Origin: Chloroflexota bacterium | Lineage (GTDB): Bacteria; Chloroflexota; Anaerolineae; Aggregatilineales; Phototrophicaceae | Assembly: GCA_028875185.1 (NCBI GenBank) | Contig: JAPPFH010000081.1 | Span: 1-34,321 of the forward strand | Direction of reading: 5' to 3' | DNA length: 34,321 bases | Shown: piece after piece, positions 1 to 8,357 of the stretch | How positions within the stretch are numbered: the stretch's first letter is position 1 | How the letters are laid out: every line of letters begins with the position of its first letter | The notes under the pieces: model-generated | What the model was told of the DNA's origin: nothing | Databases searched by the model: none | Seen by the model: only the letters and a program-made list of their open reading frames with translations | Made by a program: the position numbers and the translations under genes

Positions 1-1347
1 AAAACCCCCCCCCCCCCCCGAATATATGTTCTAATTTTCTCTTGCTGCTTTCTCGTTTCGCTTAGCCTCTTCGCCCTGCCCGCGCTCGCGCAAAGCGCCC
101 CGTCCATGCCCACCAACGTCTCTACCAGCAACGTCACCAATGACAGCGTCATCCTCACCTGGACCAAATCCAGCGGCGCCACCAGCTACGAAGTCCGCTA
201 CAATCCCAATCCAATTCAGATCTCCGACTGGTTCGATGTCGGCAATGTCGCCACCTATACTTTTACCGGGCTCACCGCCGATAGAGAATACGCCTTTAAC
301 ATCCGCGCCAAGAACGCCAACGGCGTTTCCAGCTTTGTTATTATCCGCGCTACCACGCTAGATGGCCCAAACAAAGCTCCAGACATACCAAACGACTTTG
401 CCGTTAGCAGCGTCACACATAACAGCGTGACCATAACGTGGACCAAAGCCGCTCGCGCCACCAGTTACGAAGTACTTTTGACGGGTCGTGGTATCACAGA
501 TTTTACTGATGTCGGCGATGTCTCCACATTCACCTTTCGAGGTCTCACCCCCAACACCTTGCAAGGTTTCGCTCGAATTCGCTCCAAGAATGCCTTTGGC
601 ATAAGCGCGACATTCAATATTCGAGGAGCAATAACTACCCTTCCCGCGCCACCCGACGATGATGACGGTGGCGATGAGGATGATGAGGAAGATGACCTTC
701 CGCGGCCCACTCCGGCGCCCACACCAACGCCCATCCGCGATACGCTCAATCACCTGCCGCGCGGCATTCTAGTGAACAACTGGGTCGATGGCGCCCAGGG
801 CCAGCGGGTTGGCGCCGCCGGCGTGGGAAGAGCCGATGTCATTGAGCAGGGCATTCTGGACGCGGTCGATGTCTGGGGCTTTGTCACGCCGGGCGTCGAA
901 GTCTGCTTCAATCAGCCGGGGCGCGTCGTCTTCCTCGACGCCGCCTACGCCCCGCGCAAACTCTTTGATTTGCCAGCGTATCAGCGCGATGGCATGACCT
1001 GTACGACCATCGACAGCGCCGGCACTGTCGTGCTTCTGCGGGAGCAAAGCCCGCCGCCGCAACAGCCACAGCAGAGTCAGTCGCAAAGCCAAAATCCCCC
1101 GCCGCATGCCACCGCCGAACCCAGCAGGCCCTACAGCCAGACGCTGAGCGGCTGCGAGGTGCGGCCCTGGGCTGATGTCAAATTCCGCCGGAGCCCGCCC
1201 GGCGGCGAGGTCATCAGCGTGACCGCTATCCGCAAGTGGCTGCCCGCCAGCGAAAAGCGCTACGGTTATTTCAAAGTGCGCCTTTGGGGGCGCGAGGGCT
1301 GGATCAGCGGCCGCTTCGTCTACACCCGCGGCGATTGCGGCGCTTGA
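1..1347 (+). CDS. Secreted fibronectin type III protein, 5'-truncated
   Basis: The first ATG in frame is at 106, but the frame stays open to position 1 and codons 28-93 spell a classical signal peptide: a hydrophobic run ending in LFALPALAQ, with a likely cut after ALA. No ATG, GTG or TTG lies in frame upstream of 106, so the true start is missing beyond the window edge. Counting from 106, two fibronectin III domains occupy about residues 1-85 and 89-180, each with the TWTK and (Y/F)TF(T/R)GLT strands. A very acidic linker (about 184-200) and a Pro/Thr hinge follow. Next comes a region starting ILVNNWVDG, with paired cysteines, then a Gln/Ser linker and a C-terminal SH3-like segment (about 345-410). 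It is probably exported and surface-associated, with a ligand or adhesion role; no catalytic motif is seen. It converges with the oxidoreductase at 1355. Confidence 0.75.
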   Translation, partial: KTPPPPRIYVLIFSCCFLVSLSLFALPALAQSAPSMPTNVSTSNVTNDSVILTWTKSSGATSYEVRYNPNPIQISDWFDVGNVATYTFTGLTADREYAFNIRAKNANGVSSFVIIRATTLDGPNKAPDIPNDFAVSSVTHNSVTITWTKAARATSYEVLLTGRGITDFTDVGDVSTFTFRGLTPNTLQGFARIRSKNAFGISATFNIRGAITTLPAPPDDDDGGDEDDEEDDLPRPTPAPTPTPIRDTLNHLPRGILVNNWVDGAQGQRVGAAGVGRADVIEQGILDAVDVWGFVTPGVEVCFNQPGRVVFLDAAYAPRKLFDLPAYQRDGMTCTTIDSAGTVVLLREQSPPPQQPQQSQSQSQNPPPHATAEPSRPYSQTLSGCEVRPWADVKFRRSPPGGEVISVTAIRKWLPASEKRYGYFKVRLWGREGWISGRFVYTRGDCGA

Positions 1348-1354
1348 GCTTAAT

Positions 1355-2692
1355 TTATGAGACCGCGTCAGCCAGCGCCAGACGGGCCGCCCGCCGGCCA
1401 ATCTCGACGGCGTAATTGGTGCCGCGATCCCAGGGATAAACCTGCGACATGCTCGCCCAATACAGCCCGGGCACGGGCGTCTTGATAGCCGGTATGTTGC
1501 GGCTGTGATTGAGCTCGGGCACGGGCTGGGCGTAGGGCGCGCGCCAAACCCACCACTTGCGAATCCAGTCGCGCTGAAAGGCCGGGTTCACTGTCTTCAG
1601 CGCCGGCAGGAAGCGCTCGACCAGCGCCGCCTCGCTCAGCTGAAAATACTCGTGCGTCGGCTTGACGTAATCGCCGCAGTAGACGATATGATCGCCGCCA
1701 TAGCGCTCGCGCGATATGTAGTTGGTATGCTCCACCAGCGCCAGGAAAGGAAAAGCCGACTGCGACTTATCCGCTGTCGTCGCCGGCAGATTGAGCCAAT
1801 AGGTGTCGTCAGGCATCAGCCCATGCTTCAAGGCGAAGACGACGCACAGCCCGCCGATGCTTTTCAAAGCCGCTACTCGCGCGCCGTAATCCGTGCCCGC
1901 CAAACCGTCGGTCATTTGCAAGAGCAGGCGGGGCGAGGTGGTGCTGAGGACGCGGTCGAAGACGTATTGTTTGCCGTCGATCGTTAGCGCCGGCGCCCCG
2001 TCAACTTGGCTGATGCGCTCGACGCGCGCGTTCAGTTGAATATTGACTTCCTGCGCCCACAGCTGGCGCGCTAGTTCATTGAGGAAGGCTTGAAAGCCGC
2101 CGATGTAGGTCCCGAGTTTGAGACTGCGTTTGACGATGCGCGCCCACATGAAGGACATCGGCACCTGATCGTAGGCTTCGGCGAATTTGCCGATCAACAG
2201 TGGCAGGAAGAATTTCTCGTAGGCTTCGCTTCCCATCCAGCGGCGCATCCACTGATCGGCGGTGACGCGCTCGAATTCCCGCCAGCGCGGCGTCAGCTTG
2301 AGGTACATGCCAGCCAGCGCCATGCGCACTGTCGATGCGAGTGAAAGTGGCAGCATGAGCGCCGATAAGGACATCTCGCTGCGCACTGGCGCGCCGTTCA
2401 TCCAGTAGCTGGTTTTCGGGCGCGGGAAAACGATGCGATCGCGCGCGCCCATCTCCTCGGCGAGTTCGAAGATATCGTTGTCGCTGGCGAACCAGTGGTG
2501 ATAAAACTTCTCCAGGGTCCAATCCCAAGCCTCGTCTTTGAAGCCTGCGGCGAGCCCGCCAACGCGGTCGGAACCTTCGTAGACTGTGACTTGATGGCTT
2601 TGCTTGGCGAAGTCCCAAGCGGCTGCCAGCCCGGTCGCGCCAGCGCCTATGATGGCGATCTTCATTCTGCCCATTGAACCGCTCGGCTTCAT
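1355..2692 (-). CDS. FAD/NAD(P)-dependent oxidoreductase, amine oxidase / protoporphyrinogen oxidase-like
   Basis: The N-terminus carries the dinucleotide-binding motif IGAGATGLAAAWDFA and, downstream, the EGSDRVGGLA segment that binds the FAD ribose. The C-terminal part has the second FAD contact region (residues about 405-440, around PGLYWASMSQVYPWDRGTN). At about 440 residues it matches the flavin amine oxidase superfamily, including the protoporphyrinogen-oxidase-like and UDP-galactopyranose-mutase-like proteins often found near glycosyltransferases; no substrate can be assigned. Either the ATG at 2692 or the one at 2665 could start it. The latter places the GxGxxG motif in the usual position right at the N-terminus, and neither has a strong ribosome binding site. 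It is transcribed in the same direction as tsaD, with a 90-bp gap. Confidence 0.8.
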   Translation of the reverse strand: MKPSGSMGRMKIAIIGAGATGLAAAWDFAKQSHQVTVYEGSDRVGGLAAGFKDEAWDWTLEKFYHHWFASDNDIFELAEEMGARDRIVFPRPKTSYWMNGAPVRSEMSLSALMLPLSLASTVRMALAGMYLKLTPRWREFERVTADQWMRRWMGSEAYEKFFLPLLIGKFAEAYDQVPMSFMWARIVKRSLKLGTYIGGFQAFLNELARQLWAQEVNIQLNARVERISQVDGAPALTIDGKQYVFDRVLSTTSPRLLLQMTDGLAGTDYGARVAALKSIGGLCVVFALKHGLMPDDTYWLNLPATTADKSQSAFPFLALVEHTNYISRERYGGDHIVYCGDYVKPTHEYFQLSEAALVERFLPALKTVNPAFQRDWIRKWWVWRAPYAQPVPELNHSRNIPAIKTPVPGLYWASMSQVYPWDRGTNYAVEIGRRAARLALADAVS

Positions 2693-2782
2693 ACCACGTC
2701 AATAGCTGATTATTGTACAGCCGCCGCGCCAAGTCTGCGCGGTTGGGTCGAGAGCGCGGCGTCGGGATTAACCCACGGTGGG

Positions 2783-3850
2783 TCAATCGGCATATACATC
2801 CTCGCTCAAGCGCCAACTGGCGCGCGCCTCGAAATCCAGCCCGCTGCGATGACCGGCAAGGTAGCGGAAATGCGCGGCCGCGCCGATCATCGCGGCGTTG
2901 TCGGTGCAAAGGAAGAGCGGCGGAAAGCAGAGCGGCACATCTAGCGCCGAAGCCAGCTTATTCCGCAGCATTTGATTTGCGCTGACGCCGCCGGAAAGGT
3001 ACACGGCGTTCACCGCAAAATCTTTAGCCGCGCGACAAGTGGTCGCCGAGAGCGAATCCGTCACCGCGTCCTGAAATGCGGCGGCGACATCGTTGATATT
3101 CACGTCAGCTCGCAATTGCGCCGTTCTTGCAGCGCGGCGTTCACGGCGGCTCCGCGCGCTTGCGCTCGGCTGAATAGCGGCGGCGCGCATCACCGCCGTC
3201 TTCAAGCCGCTGAAGCTGAAGTCGTAATTTCCTGAGGTTTTGGCGCGCGGGAAACTATAGGCGTCGAGCGCGCCAGATTGTGCTGCGCGTTCAATGTTGG
3301 GTCCGCCGGGAAAGGGCAAGCCGAGCAGGCGACCGATCTTGTCAAATGCCTCGCCGGCCGCATCGTCAATCGTGCCGCCGATGCGTTCGTATACGCCGTG
3401 AGCGCGCATGACCAGAAGCTCGCTGTGACCGCCTGAGACAATCAAGGCGAGGATGGGGAATTCGGCTTCGCTGAAGCCAGGCGCCAGCCAAAGCGAGTAG
3501 GCATGCCCTTCCAGATGGTTGATGCCGAGCAGCGGCAGCCCGGTCGCCAGCGCCAGCCCTTTGGCGAAATTGATGCCCACTAGCAGCGAGCCGACCAAAC
3601 CCGGACCCTGCGTCACAGCGATGGCGTCAAGGTCGGCGCAGGTCATCTCCGCTTCATCCAGCGCTCGCCCGGCGACGGCGCTGATCGTTTCGGCGTGGGC
3701 GCGCGAGGCGACCTCGGGGAAGACGCCACCGTACTGGGCGTGCAGGTCAATCTGAGAGGCGACGATGTTGGAGCGGATGGTCGTCCCGCTGCTGACGATG
3801 GCGGCGGCGGTCTCGTCGCAGGAAGTTTCGATGGCGAGGATGGCGGTCAT
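2783..3850 (-). CDS. tsaD: tRNA N6-threonylcarbamoyladenosine biosynthesis protein TsaD
   Basis: TsaD (Kae1/YgjD, ASKHA fold) transfers the threonylcarbamoyl group to A37 of ANN-decoding tRNAs together with TsaB and TsaE in the cytoplasm. The sequence begins with the phosphate-binding strand ILAIETSCDETAAAIV. It has the iron-binding HAQYGGVFPEVASRAH motif with both histidines, then GGHSELL, TIDDAAGEAFDKIGRLLGL, FPGGP, the SGGVSANQMLR motif and the C-terminal CTDNAAMIG motif. The length of 355 aa is typical. There is a basic Arg-rich insert (about residues 231-245) between the FSFSGLKTAV motif and the following helix. No tsaB or tsaE lies nearby. A TACAAT box ends six bases before the ATG, suggesting a leaderless mRNA. 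Confidence 0.96.
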   Translation of the reverse strand: MTAILAIETSCDETAAAIVSSGTTIRSNIVASQIDLHAQYGGVFPEVASRAHAETISAVAGRALDEAEMTCADLDAIAVTQGPGLVGSLLVGINFAKGLALATGLPLLGINHLEGHAYSLWLAPGFSEAEFPILALIVSGGHSELLVMRAHGVYERIGGTIDDAAGEAFDKIGRLLGLPFPGGPNIERAAQSGALDAYSFPRAKTSGNYDFSFSGLKTAVMRAAAIQPSASARSRRERRAARTAQLRADVNINDVAAAFQDAVTDSLSATTCRAAKDFAVNAVYLSGGVSANQMLRNKLASALDVPLCFPPLFLCTDNAAMIGAAAHFRYLAGHRSGLDFEARASWRLSEDVYAD

Positions 3851-3856
3851 GTCCGC

Positions 3857-3862
3857 ATTGTA
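3857..3862 (-). promoter_or_regulatory. Putative leaderless -10 box of tsaD
   Basis: On the minus strand the hexamer TACAAT is followed by only six bases (GCGGAC) before the tsaD ATG at 3850. The usual -10 to +1 distance would place transcription start at or within a base of the ATG. No Shine-Dalgarno fits between. No good -35 is visible. Confidence 0.4.
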
Positions 3863-3865
3863 GCA

Positions 3866-3893
3866 CTGGAATTGGCGCGCGCGGATGTATAAT
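3866..3893 (+). promoter_or_regulatory. Putative sigma-70 promoter of the AAA/DUF3226 pair
   Basis: A perfect TATAAT lies at 3888-3893 with a weak -35 candidate CTGGAA at 3866-3871, spacer 16. The predicted start near 3900 leaves a short leader. GGAGG at 3921-3925 sits six bases before the ATG at 3932. This promoter lies back to back with that of tsaD. Confidence 0.45.
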
Positions 3894-3931
3894 GATGGGC
3901 AGGCTTAGCGCTCTGGGCGAGGAGGCGCGCG

Positions 3932-5035
3932 ATGTACAAGTCGTTTCGGGTCAAGAATTTCCGTTGCTTCAAAGACTTGCAGATCAACGATCTGGGTCGA
4001 GTGAATCTGATTGCGGGGAAGAATAATACTGGCAAGACGGCGCTGCTGGAGGCGGGACTCGTTCTATCGGCGCCACTAACGCCAAATCTCCTTCTGGAAT
4101 TACTAAAGTCGCGTGGATTCATCGACTCTGACAAAAACAGGCGCGACGTTTGGCAGCAAATATTTTATGGGTTGGATACGACATTCGAAATCAACTTGTG
4201 CGGAATTGAGCAGGAGAATGATGGGCGAAGCCGCCGCTTGACCATTTTAGAGTTCGAATCCATGGAAAGTAACCCTGAGCACTTTGCAAACTACATTCAA
4301 AGAGCCAAGGAAATTGGATATTTCCGCGATGGATATATTGATGCCCGAGGCACGTCGTTGCTCGTATATGCATTTTGCTACCAAGATTCTGAGCCGGAAC
4401 TAGATTACATCTACCTGGCTTCAAAACCTGAATTGCCATTCTTTACAAAAAACTATGCTGACATAAAGTATGTATATTTTCCGGCAGAAGCGCGGCGAAA
4501 TCCTCAAGACAGGGCAGACACTTTCAGCGCTTTAGAACGGCATGGTGGATTGCCGAAGTTGATTAAGTACCTAGTTGCTTTCGAACCAGACTTGTCTGAC
4601 GTGCGATTGCAATCGCTATCGGGCAACTTAACAATTTGGGGGCGTGTTAATTCGCGTCAGTTACCACTAAGACTAATGGGAACAGGACTAAATCGATTTG
4701 CCGATATTGCCTTGGCATTTCTTGTTGAAAAGCCTCAAGTCATCTTCATCGACGAAATCGAAAACGGCATCCATCATTCCGTGCAATGCAAAGTATGGCA
4801 GGCCATCGGTAGGCTAGCGCGCGAGTTGGGCATCCAAGTCTTCGCTACCACGCACAGCCTCGAAATGATCCGCGCCGCTTACGAAGCATTCGAAAAATGT
4901 GGCGCTCAGGACGACTTGCGTTTGCATCGCCTGGACAGAGATGCGGAAACTGGCGACATAGAAGCGGTAACATATAAAAGGCGCGGACTAGAAGCCCTTG
5001 CCACCTTCGACTTTGATTTTGAGGTGCGCGGGTGA
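3932..5035 (+). CDS. AAA family ATPase (RecF/OLD-like, AAA_15/AAA_21 type)
   Basis: This 367-aa protein has the SMC/RecF-like N-terminus (SFRVKNFRCFKDLQI) and Walker A AGKNNTGKTALLEA (lysine at 35). A Walker B VIFIDEIENGIHHS lies near residue 270, followed by the switch histidine in FATTHSLEMI. The family includes the ATPase halves of two-gene anti-phage systems such as PARIS and Septu-like pairs, and OLD nucleases, where the ATPase senses or clamps the target and activates a partner effector. The gene overlaps the next one (GTGA at 5032-5035), so the two are translationally coupled and very probably form a complex. The DNA is more A/T-rich than the flanking tsaD and membrane-protein genes, suggesting acquisition. 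It has its own nuclease-less architecture, so catalysis likely resides in the partner. Confidence 0.88.
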   Translation: MYKSFRVKNFRCFKDLQINDLGRVNLIAGKNNTGKTALLEAGLVLSAPLTPNLLLELLKSRGFIDSDKNRRDVWQQIFYGLDTTFEINLCGIEQENDGRSRRLTILEFESMESNPEHFANYIQRAKEIGYFRDGYIDARGTSLLVYAFCYQDSEPELDYIYLASKPELPFFTKNYADIKYVYFPAEARRNPQDRADTFSALERHGGLPKLIKYLVAFEPDLSDVRLQSLSGNLTIWGRVNSRQLPLRLMGTGLNRFADIALAFLVEKPQVIFIDEIENGIHHSVQCKVWQAIGRLARELGIQVFATTHSLEMIRAAYEAFEKCGAQDDLRLHRLDRDAETGDIEAVTYKRRGLEALATFDFDFEVRG

Positions 5036-5709
5036 AGCCGAAAATTCCAGAGGGCAAAACGCGGCTACTTTTGGTCGAAGGCGCGGAAGACCAAGAATTC
5101 TTCATTCAATTGGGCGGCCGCCTCACGTCGACTGATGATTGGCTTGTCCAAATCAACCGATACAGAGGCAGGTCGGAACTTGAAGACTTTTTGATAGCCG
5201 TGGCAGGGCATCCGAGATTTGGACAAGTTGAGACAATTGGCATCGTCCGCGATGCTGACTTCAACACTGACGCATTTCAAAGCGTGCAAGGCGCCGTCCG
5301 CCGCGCCAATGCCGAGATTCAGCAGGCTTTGCCGGTGCCAGAAAAAGTGATGGTCATGGCGGAGGGCAGCAAGAATGTTATCGTAATGATAATGCCCTCT
5401 TATGAGCGTCAAGGCATGCTGGAAGATTTGATCATGGACATCTTCCAAAGCGATCCGATCACGACTTGCGTAGATGCTTACTTCAACTGCATCCGCAAGC
5501 ATGGCATAGCCATCCTCGAGCATAAACTCTCCAAGGGCAGACTACGCGCTTTTGTCACCGGCAAGAACGTCAGCAACCAAGCCAACGGCGATGATTCGGA
5601 AAAGCTCTACTTGTCAGACGTCTTTCACATGAGTTGGTGGAAACCAGAGTTCTGGGACCATGAAGCCTTCCTTGATGCCCGTGAATTCCTTGCACTCCTC
5701 ACCAACTAG
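5032..5709 (+). CDS. DUF3226 / TOPRIM-like effector partner
   Basis: Starts with GTG inside the stop codon of the ATPase. The 225-aa protein begins with the TOPRIM-type first motif LLLVEGAEDQEFF (acidic E in VEG) and has the second acidic motif GIVRDADFNTD (D-x-D). It then shows the MPSYERQGMLEDLIMDIF segment typical of DUF3226 proteins. TOPRIM folds in ATPase-partnered systems (AriB of PARIS, OLD C-terminal domain) are Mg-dependent nucleases; by analogy this could cut DNA or RNA once the ATPase is triggered. Family membership is assigned from these motifs by eye; nuclease activity is inference. There is no signal peptide or membrane segment. No methylase or further gene follows in the operon, as a membrane protein with its own ribosome binding site begins 63 bases later. 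Confidence 0.8.
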   Translation: MKPKIPEGKTRLLLVEGAEDQEFFIQLGGRLTSTDDWLVQINRYRGRSELEDFLIAVAGHPRFGQVETIGIVRDADFNTDAFQSVQGAVRRANAEIQQALPVPEKVMVMAEGSKNVIVMIMPSYERQGMLEDLIMDIFQSDPITTCVDAYFNCIRKHGIAILEHKLSKGRLRAFVTGKNVSNQANGDDSEKLYLSDVFHMSWWKPEFWDHEAFLDAREFLALLTN

Positions 5710-5772
5710 ACCCGCCCTCGCCATCTGTGGTAACCTGATAGCAAGCAGAAACGTTCCCTTAGGAGCGCGCCA

Positions 5773-7140
5773 ATGACCACCCTCAACCACCGCCTCGGCT
5801 GGACGCTGACGGCAATCGCCGGCGTCGTCATATTTGTCGGCTTCGCCGCTTGGGGCGGCATCCCCACCGACGCGCAGTCAAGCGCCTTTTGGGCGCAGGC
5901 CAGCATGTTTTGTCTAGTCATCTGCGCTTTCGTCCTGGCATTCTGGCATCTGCTCGTCCGCCCCTTGGCGCCGAACCTGCGCCAGCCGCAAGCGGTATCA
6001 CTGTCGCGCCGGACGCGCGAGATCCTGGCGTTGATTCTGGCCAGCGGCGGCATCGCCATTTTCGTCGGCGGCGTCTGGGACGAATTGTGGCACCGCAGTT
6101 ACGGCATTCCCTTTGGCGAGGACCTGTTCTGGCGGCCCCATCTGCTCATGTATTTCGGTTTCGCCACCGCGAGCGCCGCCGGCTTTTGGGCGCTGCTCTA
6201 TCTGAATCGCAATTTGCGCGGCAACTTTCAGCAGCGCTTCCGCTCCAATACAGCCGTCGGCTTGCTGATACTGAACGCCGCCTTTCTGCTATACGCCTTG
6301 CCGGCCGATCCCATCTGGCACTGGATTTTCGGCGAAGACATCACCGCCTGGAGCATTCCGCACCTGATCTTGCTGACGAGCTTCGTCCTCACCCAATTGC
6401 TTGCGCTGGACCTTCACGCCTCGACCAGGCAGCGACATGACTGGCATGTTATTTTCAGTCTGCGTCTACGCGACAGTTTATCGCTGCTGATCCTCGCCGG
6501 CATCCAATTGCTGTGGATTCAGCTGATGCTGATCGATTGGGACGCCTCGCTTGCTGGCATCCCGCCAGAATCCATCGGGCTATATCGCCCGGAATGGCTG
6601 CTGGCGGCGAACCTCTTGGCTTGCGTCACCTTCACCGGCGTTATGGCGACGCGCGTATTGCGCTGCGCCGGCGCGGCGACGGCGGCCGGGCTGCTGGCGC
6701 TGGCTATTCGCATCGGACTCATCGAGTTCTTGGATGCGGAAATGCTGCAGTTCGTCGCCTGGGTGGCAGCTTTGCTGCCCTTGCTCGCCATCGACATTTG
6801 GGCGTACTACTGCAGCGCCATCCGCAAACGCGAACCGGATTGGCGCGGGACCGCGGCCGCCGTCATCGCCGCCATGGCGCTGAACGCATTCGTCATTCGC
6901 AGCTTATACAATCTAGGGGATGCCGACAACCTGGCTTACGCCGCGGCGATCATCGTCACCGGGCTTGGAGTGAGCTGGCTCGCTAATCGCTCGGCTGAAG
7001 GCATGCTGCGCCAGCGCGAGGCGACAGTCCCCGCCCGCGGCGAGCGCAACAGCTTAAAGCCGGCGCTGTCCGTCGGTATCGCCTTTGCCTTTTTCGCTTT
7101 TATCTTCGTCTTCATCACGACCGCATCGCCGCCCGTTTGA
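5773..7140 (+). CDS. Multi-pass membrane protein with duplicated Trp-His / Pro-His motif
   Basis: I do not recognise the family. The 455 residues form roughly eleven or twelve hydrophobic segments separated by short charged loops, so it is an integral membrane protein. A striking feature is a motif present twice: W106-H107, then G111, E115-D116 and P122-H123-L; and W182-H183, G187, E188-D189 and P196-H197-L. Four histidines placed this way at membrane edges could bind a metal or heme, which is inference. Start: ATG at 5773 behind TTAGGAG with suitable spacing; a TGGTAACCT box lies at 5728-5736. A lipoprotein gene begins 29 bases after its stop codon, so the two may act together in the envelope. 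Confidence 0.75.
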   Translation: MTTLNHRLGWTLTAIAGVVIFVGFAAWGGIPTDAQSSAFWAQASMFCLVICAFVLAFWHLLVRPLAPNLRQPQAVSLSRRTREILALILASGGIAIFVGGVWDELWHRSYGIPFGEDLFWRPHLLMYFGFATASAAGFWALLYLNRNLRGNFQQRFRSNTAVGLLILNAAFLLYALPADPIWHWIFGEDITAWSIPHLILLTSFVLTQLLALDLHASTRQRHDWHVIFSLRLRDSLSLLILAGIQLLWIQLMLIDWDASLAGIPPESIGLYRPEWLLAANLLACVTFTGVMATRVLRCAGAATAAGLLALAIRIGLIEFLDAEMLQFVAWVAALLPLLAIDIWAYYCSAIRKREPDWRGTAAAVIAAMALNAFVIRSLYNLGDADNLAYAAAIIVTGLGVSWLANRSAEGMLRQREATVPARGERNSLKPALSVGIAFAFFAFIFVFITTASPPV

Positions 7141-7156
7141 GCTTGCGCGGAAGCGG

Positions 7157-7162
7157 TATACT
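7157..7162 (+). promoter_or_regulatory. Putative leaderless -10 box of the lipoprotein gene
   Basis: TATACT is followed by seven bases (CTAGCGT) and then the GTG start codon at 7170. That places transcription start at the GTG, with no room for a ribosome binding site. Same geometry as at tsaD. Confidence 0.4.
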
Positions 7163-7169
7163 CTAGCGT

Positions 7170-7928
7170 GTGATTGCAAACGAACGATTGACGCGCCTGA
7201 TGCGCCTAGCCGCATGCTTGTTTGTCGCAGTGACGACGGCTGGCTGCAGCGCGCTTGAGTTGTATCAGGGCAATGCCAGCGCCACCGCGCGAGTGGAAGC
7301 GGCCACGACAGGGGCCACCGACGATCCGACGGTTGCCGCGCTGGAAGGCGCGCTGACCGCTGCCCAAGCGACCCAAGAATCGCTGATAGCAGGCGCTACA
7401 GAATTGTCCGCCGCTGTCAGCGCTTTGGAAGCGACAGCAACGAGCGCGCCAGCCATCATCGACGCAAAGCCTCCGATTCCCGCATCCGCCGATGCGATCG
7501 TTTATGGCGGCGTGCCGATCGATAGCGACCGCCTGAATATCATCGCCGCGCTGGCATTTGACGCTGACGGGCGGCTGCTGGTCGCCACGCGCGCCGGCGA
7601 AATCTATGCCCTGCCCGACAGCGATGGCGATGGCGCCGCCGATGAGAGGCGACTGATCTTCGCCGACGACGCGCAGGAGCTGAGCCAGGTCGCCGGGCTG
7701 CTCGTCCGAGGCGGGGCGCTGATCCTGCTCAATGGCGAACGGCTCAGCCTGCTGCGCGATGGCGATGGCGATGGCGTCTATGAGACGGTAACGCATCTCA
7801 GCGAGGCGCTGCCAGCCGATCAAAGTCCGCTGCAAGCGAGCAACGGCATCGTCGAGTCGCCGGATGGGCGACTGTTCACGGCTGACATCAACTCGGGCGA
7901 GATCTTGCGCATCGTTTTGCGCGAGTAG
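7170..7928 (+). CDS. Lipoprotein with DxDGDG repeats and beta-propeller-like C-terminus
   Basis: Reads from GTG at 7170; an internal ATG at 7200 is the alternative start. A basic N-region, a hydrophobic stretch and the lipobox TTAGC (cysteine near residue 26) mark a type II signal peptide, so the mature protein is lipid-anchored outside the membrane. An Ala/Thr-rich low-complexity segment (about 30-95) looks like a coiled-coil stalk. Next comes a propeller-blade pattern like NHL/PQQ sugar-dehydrogenase proteins (LAFDADGRLLVATRAGEIYAL, then ESPDGRLFTADINSGEILRI). It is interrupted by two calcium-type loops, DSDGDGAAD and DGDGDGVYE. At 252 aa it holds only a few blades, far fewer than a full six-bladed propeller, so it may be a C-terminally shortened relative. 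Function unknown; it is probably co-expressed with the upstream membrane protein. Confidence 0.75.
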   Translation: MIANERLTRLMRLAACLFVAVTTAGCSALELYQGNASATARVEAATTGATDDPTVAALEGALTAAQATQESLIAGATELSAAVSALEATATSAPAIIDAKPPIPASADAIVYGGVPIDSDRLNIIAALAFDADGRLLVATRAGEIYALPDSDGDGAADERRLIFADDAQELSQVAGLLVRGGALILLNGERLSLLRDGDGDGVYETVTHLSEALPADQSPLQASNGIVESPDGRLFTADINSGEILRIVLRE

Positions 7929-7948
7929 GCGATGCAGCTTGAATATGC

Positions 7949-8134
7949 CTATTGGAGCTCACCATGGACTGAAAGAACGTCTGATGTGAAATTGCTTGAG
8001 CATTGAAGGGTCTGAGCATAAAAATGATAGTGAAGACGCAAGATATGCTTAAACAGGTGAGTGGCGACTTTTGCAATCAGGCGGGTTGTCAAAGCGATCA
8101 TCGTCTTCGCCAGCGGGCTGCCGCTTTCATACAC
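7949..8134 (-). pseudogene. Possible transposase C-terminal fragment
   Basis: A 61-codon frame reads SPLAKTMIALTTRLIAKVA, followed by a THLFKHILRLHY segment. This resembles the C-terminal helices of DDE transposases of the IS4/IS982-like sort (pattern: thr-arg-leu/ile-x-ala-lys plus a hydrophobic helix). There is no catalytic triad and no terminal inverted repeats were found, so it can only be a remnant. Family assignment is by eye. Confidence 0.35.
8029..8050. repeat. 22-bp direct repeat, left copy
   Basis: Begins AGTGAAGACGCAAGATATG and matches 13584-13605 without a mismatch and in the same orientation. The two copies flank the phosphonate genes. The following 11 bases also agree partly, while the outer flanks do not. 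Confidence 0.85.
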
Positions 8135-8357
8135 GCTGCCAATTCACCCAGGATATTTGTCGGGCCACTGCGCCCGAGTGGCGAGAACATGCCGCAGGTT
8201 GCTTTGCCGCCCGCCACTTTGCCAAAGAACTTGACCTGAGCGGCCCCGCGGCAGTCTAAACGCGCGCTACCGCTGATCTTTAACTCCAGACCGTCAGACT
8301 AGGAAATCTACTTCTGTCCACGGGCGCTCCGACCTTATATTAATTGATACCCATACT

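Larger units (their letters stand above)
7929..8357. other. Intergenic stretch with insertion-sequence debris
   Basis: No intact gene is seen here. The minus strand carries a short transposase-like reading frame (7949-8134). An adjacent shifted frame runs through about 8110-8260 (containing KVAGGKATCGMFSPLGRSG), which may be part of the same decayed element or unrelated coding debris. The 22-bp repeat that recurs at 13584 lies at 8029-8050. Confidence 0.5.

Noticed and set aside
2076..2909. 277-codon minus-strand frame across the oxidoreductase and tsaD end
   Set aside because: Arg-rich shadow in another frame of two well-supported genes.
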